A stretch of DNA of 29,206 bases from Euryarchaeota archaeon UBA23. Lineage in GTDB: Archaea > Thermoplasmatota > Poseidoniia > Poseidoniales > Thalassarchaeaceae. The stretch spans positions 1 to 29,206 of the forward strand of contig DAIJ01000018.1 of assembly GCA_002498725.1 (NCBI GenBank), written 5' to 3'. Position numbers and translations under genes: made by a program. This document shows, piece after piece, positions 23,722 through 29,206 of the stretch. How positions within the stretch are numbered: position 1 is the stretch's first letter; each line of letters begins with the position of its first letter. A model generated the notes under the pieces. It was not told where the DNA came from. It worked only from the letters and a program-made list of their open reading frames with translations, and did not search any database.

Positions 23722-24600
23722 TCAACTTTTCGATGTTTTATTATGATTTCTAATCATTTCAATTGCTTCAGAAATAGAAATTTTCCCATCTTCTATCTCC
23801 GAAATTAAAATTTCCAAAGATTCTGACTCTAATAGTACTGAGTCCCAAGCAGAAATCAATCGCTCTCTGACTCTCATCCTGTTACGAATAAGCGGAGATT
23901 GTAAAATTTTTAATTCGTTAATTATCTCCTTAATACCTTCTCCAGTATGTGCTGAAGAAAGAAATACCTTAGGAGATTCTTCATTAAAAGAAAGTGCGGA
24001 TCTAATCGAATCAGCTGCTTTTTGTGCATTCTTGAGATCTGATTTGTTAATTACAATTAGATCAGCCATCTCAATAATTCCGGACTTTTCTGCCTGAATA
24101 ATGTCTCCTCTATCTGGCCCATCAACTAAAACCACTATATCTGCGAATGCAACAACTCTTGTTTCAGATTGCCCCGAGCCAACGGTTTCAATTACTATGT
24201 TTTCCCATCCACATTCAGAAAGAACCTCGATCATTGGAGTTAAACAATTCATCAAACCACCAGGGTGATTCCTAGTTGCCAAGGATCTAACAAAAACGGA
24301 ATCGCTAGAATCAGCATTAACCATACGCATGCGATCACCTAGTAATGCACCCCCACTAATCGGAGATGAGGGGTCAACTGCCAAAACCGCTACAGTTTCA
24401 CCAAGATTTAGCCATTCATCAATTAATTTTCCTATTAGAGATGATTTTCCAACTCCAGGAGGGCCTGTAATTCCTAATGATTTACCTCTGCCATATTCCA
24501 AAGGAGATTTTCCCCCTTCTTCCAAATATGTCAATAACTTCGCTAAAGATCTGCGATTTCCTTGTCTTGCTTCTTCGAGAAGGTTAGCAGCGTCAACCAT
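23722..24600 (-). CDS. meaB: MeaB/ArgK-type G3E GTPase of methylmalonyl-CoA mutase
   Basis: A P-loop GTPase that guards methylmalonyl-CoA mutase, gating cobalamin delivery and protecting against inactivation. Walker A GPPGVGKSS lies at 45-53, with the VLAVDPSSPISGGALLGDR motif specific to MeaB, switch segment ETVGSGQSE, and NKSD base specificity. ATG 24600 (292 residues) overlaps the mutase subunit's stop by eight bases and gives the usual N-terminal length; an upstream in-frame start at 24633 would add 11 residues. Its coupling to the B12 subunit in front of it supports the assignment. The C-terminal dimerisation helix seems present (ISISEAIEMIRNH). Confidence 0.95.
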   Translation of the reverse strand: MVDAANLLEEARQGNRRSLAKLLTYLEEGGKSPLEYGRGKSLGITGPPGVGKSSLIGKLIDEWLNLGETVAVLAVDPSSPISGGALLGDRMRMVNADSSDSVFVRSLATRNHPGGLMNCLTPMIEVLSECGWENIVIETVGSGQSETRVVAFADIVVLVDGPDRGDIIQAEKSGIIEMADLIVINKSDLKNAQKAADSIRSALSFNEESPKVFLSSAHTGEGIKEIINELKILQSPLIRNRMRVRERLISAWDSVLLESESLEILISEIEDGKISISEAIEMIRNHNKTSKS

Positions 24601-25033
24601 CCCAACACCAACCTGATTCTTCACCAATCCCAACTGGTTTATTTCTCACTTTCCTTTCTACCACAACTTCGAGGAAATCTAGAATTTCTGAGGTTGTACT
24701 ACCGGGGCCAAATATAGCCCTTATACCTTTATTATACAAATCTTCACGATCATCCATAGGTATAATGCCACCAGCAAAAACAACAACATGATTCAGCCCT
24801 TCTTGACGTAAAAGAGTAGATACTTTTGGTATCAAAACATCATGAGCACCAGATAATGTAGACAAGCCAAGGGCATCCGCATCCTCGTCATTAACTATTC
24901 GAACTATTTCTTCAGGAGTACGTCGTAATCCTGTATAAATAACCTCATTTCCGCCATCCCTTAGGGCTCTTGCAATGACCTTTGCACCTCTATCATGTCC
25001 ATCTAAGCCGGGTTTGGCAATTACGATACGCAT
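24593..25033 (-). CDS. mcmB: Methylmalonyl-CoA mutase, B12-binding small subunit
   Basis: The separate cobalamin-binding domain of methylmalonyl-CoA mutase, as in other archaea where the large catalytic chain is a different gene. MRIVIAKPGL begins the Rossmann-like fold; DGHDRG at 11-16 gives the axial cobalt ligand H13. LGLSTLSGAH and VVFAGGIIP line the nucleotide-tail groove, and IFGPGSTTSEIL ends the fold. It is 146 residues from ATG 25033 (a TTG at 25072 would add 13 unlikely residues). First gene of a minus-strand operon with meaB, divergent from the carboxylase operon, so the two operons together form the propionyl-CoA to succinyl-CoA route. The large subunit is not in the window. Confidence 0.95.
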   Translation of the reverse strand: MRIVIAKPGLDGHDRGAKVIARALRDGGNEVIYTGLRRTPEEIVRIVNDEDADALGLSTLSGAHDVLIPKVSTLLRQEGLNHVVVFAGGIIPMDDREDLYNKGIRAIFGPGSTTSEILDFLEVVVERKVRNKPVGIGEESGWCWDG

Positions 25034-25042
25034 GTTTATCTT

Positions 25043-25070
25043 GATATATCGGAGAAGGAAGGTTACCTTC
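25043..25070. promoter_or_regulatory. Palindromes in the mcmB-pccB divergent promoter region
   Basis: The 119-base gap between the divergent starts holds GATATATC (25043-25050, a perfect 8-base palindrome) and GAAGGT-T-ACCTTC (25058-25070, 6-base arms around one base). Together they could bind a regulator shared by both operons. No convincing TATA box is evident for pccB. Confidence 0.35.
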
Positions 25071-25152
25071 AAGCAACCGATTGATAACTGACAATTACTG
25101 ATGTTCTTTGGGGAATGCTCATGGGCGGCTTCGCACCGTTACAGTACGTACA

Positions 25153-26706
25153 ATGTCGGGTGTGAAGGAACGTATCGATGATTTGCGTCGTCGAAAGGCT
25201 AAGGCAGAAGCCGGTGGTGGACAAAAAAGAATAGCTGCACAGCACAAAAAGGGGAAGATGACTGCACGTGAAAGAATAGAGCAACTATTAGATGAAGATT
25301 CTTTTGTCGAAGTGGACTCTTTAGTAGAACATAGATGTAGAGATTTTGATATGGATCGGAATATTATTCCCGGAGATGGTGTAGTATGTGGACATGGAAC
25401 TATAGACGGTAGAACTGTTTATTGCTTTGCCCAAGATTTCACTGTGTATGGTGGCTCTTTAGGAGAAATGCATGGTTTGAAAATTTGTAAGATTCTAGAT
25501 ATGGCGCTCAAAACTGGATCCCCTATTATTGGGTTGAATGACAGTGGAGGGGCACGTATACAGGAAGGAGTGGCCAGTCTTGGATCATATGCTGAAATTT
25601 TCTTCAGAAACGTTCGTGCAAGTGGAGTCATACCACAAATATCAGTCATCATGGGGCCTTGTGCAGGAGGGGCTGTTTATTCTCCTGCGATTACAGATTT
25701 TGTTGTCATGGTAGATCAAACATCTCATATGTTCATAACTGGACCAGAAGTAATTAAGACCGTAACAAATGAAGAAGTTAGTTTTGAAGATCTGGGTGGA
25801 GCATCAACACACTCAACAAAATCAGGAGTTACACATTTCACAGCAAATGATGATTTAGATGCAATAGAACTTGTAAGAGATCTTATTGGAATGCTTCCAT
25901 TAAATAATCTTGAGAAGCCACCAATTATCCCCACAAATGACCCGCACAATAGAGAATGTGATTCTCTAGATGATTTAGTACCAAATAATCCATCGACACC
26001 ATATGATATAATTGAAGCAATAGAAGGAACTTTAGATGAAGGAGCATTTTTAGAAGTACAATCCGAATTTGCAGGCAACATAGTTATTGGTTTTGGTAGA
26101 TTAGGGGGGCAGACAGTAGGAGTAATTGGGAATCAGCCAAAAGTTCTAGCCGGTTGTTTAGACATTGATGCGTCTGTAAAGGCCGCCAGATTTGTTAGGT
26201 TCTGTGACGCTTTCAATATACCATTACTAACTTTTGTAGACGTACCTGGTTTTCTACCAGGTGCAAATCAGGAATGGGGAGGAATTATCCGTCATGGTGC
26301 AAAATTACTCTACGCATATGCAGAAGCAACAGTTCCTAAAATGACTGTAATAACAAGGAAGGCATATGGTGGAGCATATGACGTGATGTCTAGTAAACAT
26401 ATTCGTGGAGACTACAATGTAGCATGGCCAACAGCACAATTAGCAGTGATGGGAGCGGAAGGTGCAGTGCAAATAATTCATAGAAGAAGAATTGAATCTG
26501 CAGGAGATCCTGAAGGTGAAAGGGGTCGTTTAATTGAAGATTATGAAGAAACCTTTGCAAACCCATACAGAGCAGCTGCTTTGGGGTATATTGATGATGT
26601 AATTCAACCTCGTGAAACCAGATCAAAACTAATTAAAGCATTAGGTGCATTGTTAGAAAAAGAAGAAAGTAGGCCTGCTAGAAAACATGGAAATATACCA
26701 CTATGA
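25153..26706 (+). CDS. pccB: Propionyl-CoA carboxylase, carboxyltransferase (beta) subunit
   Basis: 517 residues, the carboxyltransferase that moves CO2 from carboxybiotin to propionyl-CoA (or acetyl-CoA). The N-terminal signature RRRKAKAEAGGGQKRI and KGKMTARERIEQLLDEDSF are typical. The two crotonase-like halves show NDSGGARIQEGVASL and GPCAGGAVYSPAITDF (first oxyanion hole) and then GFLPGANQEWGGIIRHGAKLLYAYAEATVP and KAYGGAYDVM (second). ATG 25153 is chosen from the family's N-terminus; no ribosome binding site is visible. The close link to mutase and MeaB points to propionyl-CoA; a broad acyl-CoA carboxylase is possible. The biotin carboxylase partner is not in the window. Confidence 0.96.
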   Translation: MSGVKERIDDLRRRKAKAEAGGGQKRIAAQHKKGKMTARERIEQLLDEDSFVEVDSLVEHRCRDFDMDRNIIPGDGVVCGHGTIDGRTVYCFAQDFTVYGGSLGEMHGLKICKILDMALKTGSPIIGLNDSGGARIQEGVASLGSYAEIFFRNVRASGVIPQISVIMGPCAGGAVYSPAITDFVVMVDQTSHMFITGPEVIKTVTNEEVSFEDLGGASTHSTKSGVTHFTANDDLDAIELVRDLIGMLPLNNLEKPPIIPTNDPHNRECDSLDDLVPNNPSTPYDIIEAIEGTLDEGAFLEVQSEFAGNIVIGFGRLGGQTVGVIGNQPKVLAGCLDIDASVKAARFVRFCDAFNIPLLTFVDVPGFLPGANQEWGGIIRHGAKLLYAYAEATVPKMTVITRKAYGGAYDVMSSKHIRGDYNVAWPTAQLAVMGAEGAVQIIHRRRIESAGDPEGERGRLIEDYEETFANPYRAAALGYIDDVIQPRETRSKLIKALGALLEKEESRPARKHGNIPL

Positions 26707-26715
26707 GGGAATGTT

Positions 26716-26907
26716 ATGGCTAGTAAAAAAGAAAAAATTCTGGCTGCTGCTGTAATTGCTGTATTGATTGAAGAAGGTGAAGGAGACTTTCTAAAACCAA
26801 GTTCTTCGCGAAATAAGGGTAGTTCTTGGAATCATGACCATAGAAGATCTCTTATCGGAAGACGGAATTTATTTCGTTCAAGATCGCGGAGAAGTACATC
26901 GAGGTGA
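26716..26907 (+). CDS. Tiny carboxylase-associated protein, OadG/PccX-like position
   Basis: 63 residues between the carboxyltransferase and the biotin carrier, with GAGGGA before the ATG. The N-terminus MASKKEKILAAAVIAVLIEEGEG is a short amphipathic/hydrophobic helix, as in small subunits found at this place in other acyl-CoA carboxylase operons. The rest is very basic, and SSWNHDHRRSLIGRRNLFR vaguely follows the 'SPW..aGR..lm' pattern of those proteins. The helix is too short for a confident membrane span, and no Na+-pump beta subunit is present, so a role in holding the carboxylase together is more likely than ion pumping. Overlaps the ribosome binding site of the next gene. Confidence 0.65.
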   Translation: MASKKEKILAAAVIAVLIEEGEGDFLKPSSSRNKGSSWNHDHRRSLIGRRNLFRSRSRRSTSR

Positions 26908-26912
26908 TTTAT

Positions 26913-27323
26913 GTGGATACTCGCAAAGTCAAAGTGGATGGAGAAGAATTTGAGGTGAAATTAGAGAAGAATGGACATGCCTGGAATGTCGAAATAGATG
27001 GTAATTCTTTCGAAATAGAAGTGGACAAAAGTGACTCAAAAAACATTGTAAATAGTAAAAAAAAGAAAAGAGCAAGGGGGAAGAAATCTGGCACGATTTC
27101 ATCTTCTATCCCCGGAAAGGTTGTTTCAATATCCATTGATTCGGGTGATACTGTTAAAGAAGGAGATGTAGTAATGATAATTGAAGCAATGAAAATGCAA
27201 AATGAGATTCATGCACCGATTAGTGGAGTCGTCCTCTCGGTGAATTGTAGTACTGGCGATAACATAGAAGCAAATTCACCACTAATTCTAATCCAACCAG
27301 ATGATTTCGAGGGAGAAAAATAA
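26913..27323 (+). CDS. Biotin carboxyl carrier protein of acyl-CoA carboxylase
   Basis: 136 residues. A folded N-terminal part (about 1-45, KVKVDGEEFEVKLEKNG) is joined by a Lys-rich linker (KKKKRARGKK) to a biotinyl domain with the acceptor motif EAMKMQN; the Lys is the biotin site, and PGKVVSISIDSGDTVKEGD and PISGVVLSV complete the fold. GTG 26913 is preferred over the in-frame GTG 26904 because GAGGTGAT at 26901-26908 then lies at normal spacing. In a three-gene carboxylase cassette, it needs the biotin ligase encoded at 11447 for activation, a link inferred from family knowledge. Confidence 0.93.
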   Translation: MDTRKVKVDGEEFEVKLEKNGHAWNVEIDGNSFEIEVDKSDSKNIVNSKKKKRARGKKSGTISSSIPGKVVSISIDSGDTVKEGDVVMIIEAMKMQNEIHAPISGVVLSVNCSTGDNIEANSPLILIQPDDFEGEK

Positions 27324-27332
27324 GGTGATTAT

Positions 27333-27563
27333 ATGAATAAATGCGACTATGAAGGGTGCAAAAGCATTGGTGAAAAAATAAGTAGATTGTCCCCTGAAGG
27401 TTTTCTAGTAAGTACTGGAAAAAAAGCATATTCTTTTCGAGAAGCATATAGAAGATTCCATTATTGTACCAAACACCATGATGAATTAATGAGAACTGTT
27501 TGGAATAGAGTTCGTTCTGATGAAGATAAAAATGATGACCATGTAGCGCCCACGGCAATTTAA
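27333..27563 (+). CDS. 76-residue Cys/His mini-protein, possible zinc site
   Basis: The ATG follows AAGGTGAT at good spacing. The protein has C4, C9, and near residue 47 the cluster HYCTKHH, a C-x4-C plus C-x2-HH set that could bind one metal ion; this is typical of small zinc-binding proteins, but no named finger fits. The C-terminus is acidic and polar. It starts nine bases after the carrier-protein stop, so it is translated from the carboxylase transcript. Function unknown. Confidence 0.72.
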   Translation: MNKCDYEGCKSIGEKISRLSPEGFLVSTGKKAYSFREAYRRFHYCTKHHDELMRTVWNRVRSDEDKNDDHVAPTAI

Positions 27564-27585
27564 AAAAAAACGAGGAGTTTTAATA

Positions 27586-27948
27586 ATGATAGAAACAATC
27601 AACCTTAAGCAAAAATTAAATAAATTTTCAGAGCATTGGTCGCCAAAAGTAATTGCTGAAATGAATGATTATCAATTCAAACTAGTAAAAATACAAGGAG
27701 AATTCATTTGGCACAATCACCCAGATACCGATGAGGTTTTCATTGTTCTAGAAGGTAATATGAAAATAGAGTTTGAGAACGATACGATTGAACTTAACGA
27801 AGGAGAAATGTTAGTAGTGCCAAAGGGAATTCAACACAAACCGATAGCAGATAATGAATGCAAGATTATGCTAGTTGAACCTAGAGGTGTTGTGAATACT
27901 GGTGATGCTTATAGCAAACTAACTGCTGATAATAACGTATGGATCTAG
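27586..27948 (+). CDS. Cupin-fold metal-binding protein
   Basis: 120 residues with a single conserved cupin barrel. Motif 1 is WHNHPDTDEVFIVLEG (two His and a Glu as metal ligands) and motif 2 is PKGIQHKPIA (third His). The AQ-type short cupins of this size act as isomerases, dioxygenases or sensors; the substrate cannot be read from sequence. GAGGAG precedes the ATG at normal spacing. Last gene of the carboxylase group, convergent with aif6. Confidence 0.9.
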   Translation: MIETINLKQKLNKFSEHWSPKVIAEMNDYQFKLVKIQGEFIWHNHPDTDEVFIVLEGNMKIEFENDTIELNEGEMLVVPKGIQHKPIADNECKIMLVEPRGVVNTGDAYSKLTADNNVWI

Positions 27949-27964
27949 ATACAGAATTATGATT

Positions 27965-28627
27965 TCATATCAAACCTAGAGCGTCTTCGATACGATTCAA
28001 TTCTGGCCCTGTAGAACCATCACCGACAAGTGCATACTTGTCACTGGCAACACAACCAGCTCCGACATATGGGGAACCAAAACAAACTGTACCAACCATT
28101 AATGGAACTTGCAAGGTTTTTGAAATTCTATCTGCTTCTTCTGCAGAAATATCAGGATGTGCCAAAACTCCTTTGTTATTGGTAACAAGTAAAGAACCAA
28201 CCGTTTCATGATTCGCAACTTTACAACGGATTGATTCAACACCAAGTACTTCGCCTATCATTTCAGCACCAGGACCCGGTATAACTGGACTTACTATTGC
28301 TCCTTTTTCATTACATACAACGAGATTACCTGCTGCATTAACACCGCTCTCCATAATCACCAGATCTCCAAAACTAGTTAATACGTCCAAATCAGCCTCA
28401 GTGGCAATATCAGCCACTGCTATGCCTTTTTTATTACCTCTAATCAAAGATCCCAATAATGCTGAACCACCGACCAATGTAGGATACATCTCCATATCAA
28501 AGGATTTGGAAAGTTCTTCAACTGCATTTTTATCTAGAGAAGAAGGATAGAATAGAACATCACCTACTATACTAAGATATACACCAACTTGAGGGTGACC
28601 AAGTATATCTCCTGTCGATATTCCCAT
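27965..28627 (-). CDS. eif6: Translation initiation factor aIF6
   Basis: 220 residues from ATG 28627, the family's usual length, with the N-terminus MGISTGDILGHPQVGVYLS in register with archaeal aIF6 (an upstream TTG at 28666 is unlikely). It forms the pentein ring: five repeated motifs such as TLVGGSALLGSLIRGNKKG, VMESGVNAAGNL-like and VGSLLVTNNKGVLAHPDIS are visible. aIF6 binds the large ribosomal subunit (uL14 region) and prevents premature 30S joining. It lies just downstream of 5S and 23S rRNA on the same strand, a natural place for a large-subunit factor. Confidence 0.96.
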   Translation of the reverse strand: MGISTGDILGHPQVGVYLSIVGDVLFYPSSLDKNAVEELSKSFDMEMYPTLVGGSALLGSLIRGNKKGIAVADIATEADLDVLTSFGDLVIMESGVNAAGNLVVCNEKGAIVSPVIPGPGAEMIGEVLGVESIRCKVANHETVGSLLVTNNKGVLAHPDISAEEADRISKTLQVPLMVGTVCFGSPYVGAGCVASDKYALVGDGSTGPELNRIEDALGLI

Positions 28628-28702
28628 AATCTCAACTCTAGATTCATTTTCTATGGCGTGGCCCAAGGTGAATTAATTTTGATGCGGGGAAGGTGAAAGA
28701 GA

Positions 28703-28825
28703 GTGGCACAGCGACGTAAGTTCCCGTGGGCTCTCGCACCACAGTACAGAAAACGACGCATGAGGACTTGACTTCCGGGTTCGATATGGGACCGGGTATT
28801 ACCCCTCCGCTATGGCCGTGCACAA
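28703..28825 (-). rRNA. rrf: 5S ribosomal RNA
   Basis: The minus strand reads GGCCATAGCGGAGGGG, then ACCCGGTCCCAT and CGAACCCGGAAGTCAAG, and then TACTGTGGTGCGAGAGCCC, the archaeal 5S core. The ends pair imperfectly (GTTGTGCA with GTGCCAC-type 3' end), giving about 123 bases. Exact ends are estimates. Confidence 0.93.
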
Positions 28826-28877
28826 CTCTCCTTCGAATTTGATTGGTGATAGAATCGATATGCCTATTGGACAGAGG

Positions 28878-28900
28878 CCCACAAAAAAATATGGTGTGGG
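28878..28900 (-). other. Hairpin with T7 run in the 23S-5S spacer
   Basis: CCCACA and TGTGGG flank a loop carrying a run of seven T on the minus strand. It is a likely processing or partial termination signal between 23S and 5S. The 23S 3' end should lie just upstream of it. Confidence 0.4.
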
Positions 28901-28904
28901 CAAG

Positions 28905-29206
28905 TAGAAAGATGAATGCTCGGGGGGTTAGTGCAGCTGGGCTGAACACCTCGGCGAACCTCGGTGCTTACACCCGCTGTCTATCAAACTCGTCTTTTAC
29001 GAGTCCCCTGAGATGCCTCGTCTTTCGGACGACTTCGAGCTTAGATGCTTTCAGCTCTTATCCGCTGGAGCGTGGCTACCCAGCATTGCCTTGCCAGACA
29101 ACTGGTAAACTAGTGGCTCCGAGCCCTCGTTCCTCTCGTACTAAAGGGCCCTTCCGATCAGGCATCTTACACGCTTCAACCGCAAAGCAACAAACCTGTC
29201 TCACGA
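28905..29206 (-). rRNA. rrl: 23S ribosomal RNA, 3' end (partial)
   Basis: About 300 bases of the 3' domain VI on the minus strand. The sarcin-ricin loop TAGTACGAGAGGAACG is present, followed by GGTAGCCACGCTCC and the terminal TCAGCCCAGCTGCACTAACC region. The gene runs off the right edge; the 3' end is set to within about ten bases. The 16S gene is not visible, as expected if 16S and 23S are unlinked in this lineage. Confidence 0.95.

Noticed and set aside
25121..25165. 14-codon micro-frame overlapping the pccB start, preceded by GGGG
   Set aside because: Could be a leader peptide, but it is short, overlaps out of frame and has no supporting signal; chance is more likely.
26716..26907. Na+-pumping methylmalonyl-CoA decarboxylase system
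   Set aside because: No membrane beta subunit is present, and the context (mutase, MeaB) favours carboxylation of propionyl-CoA.
27220..27558. 112-codon minus-strand frame rich in His, Tyr and Leu
   Set aside because: Antisense to the biotin carrier and the Cys/His protein; typical composition of a reverse-frame artefact.
28644..28949. 101-codon minus-strand open frame across 5S and the 23S edge
   Set aside because: It covers ribosomal RNA sequence, which explains it completely.
1..29206. CRISPR arrays, insertion sequences, integrase or att sites
   Set aside because: No regularly spaced direct repeats, transposase or integrase genes, or terminal inverted repeats were seen.

Overview
This is an AT-rich archaeal chromosome segment. 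The archaeal signs are a split RNA polymerase largest subunit (A'/A''), Rpo5, eL30, aIF6, RNase P Pop5, a tRNA-Lys without encoded CCA, and GGTGAT-type ribosome binding sites. An unsplit RpoB, a 23S-5S pair and an aerobic-type Rieske/cytochrome b operon suggest Thermoplasmatota, most likely a marine Poseidoniales (Marine Group II) or Marine Group III relative. That placement is inferred from gene content, not from a tree. I see no mobile element, CRISPR array or intein, and no stretch over 300 bases without a gene.

Layout. 1-2180: a coiled-coil gene cut by the left edge, an unrecognised 315-residue gene, and eL30. 2196-11160 (minus): the RNA polymerase operon rpoH-rpoB-rpoA'-rpoA'' with 1-4 base overlaps or near-abutting ends, followed by eL30. 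A tRNA-Lys sits just upstream, behind a GC-rich, foldable interval. 11447-14433: a HemK-like methyltransferase fused to biotin protein ligase, then a minus-strand group (TPR protein, FtsZ-family protein, RNase P component 2). 14582-21024 (plus): a seven-gene respiratory operon. 21033-25033 (minus): asparagine synthetase, a 40-residue membrane protein, a polyprenol-kinase-like protein, MeaB and the B12 subunit of methylmalonyl-CoA mutase. 25153-27948 (plus): acyl-CoA carboxylase beta subunit, a tiny accessory protein, biotin carrier, a Cys/His mini-protein and a cupin. 27965-29206 (minus): aIF6, 5S rRNA and the 3' end of 23S rRNA.

How the genes work together. The carboxylase operon and the divergent mutase/MeaB operon together describe propionyl-CoA to succinyl-CoA conversion. 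The biotin ligase fusion could charge the carrier protein. The biotin carboxylase subunit, the large mutase subunit and the epimerase are not in the window.

The most striking content is the respiratory operon. A b6-type cytochrome b and an unusual Rieske protein are followed by a 926-residue protein. It joins the cytochrome b C-terminal half (PDWY quinol site), a large extracytoplasmic domain, two [4Fe-4S] motifs and two CCG domains of the HdrD/GlpC type. A separate 2x[4Fe-4S] protein follows. This looks like a quinone-cycling complex hard-wired to a cytoplasmic HdrD-like redox module. A second notable point is that RpoH and RpoA'' carry the same extra N-terminal helix-hairpin-helix-like domain.
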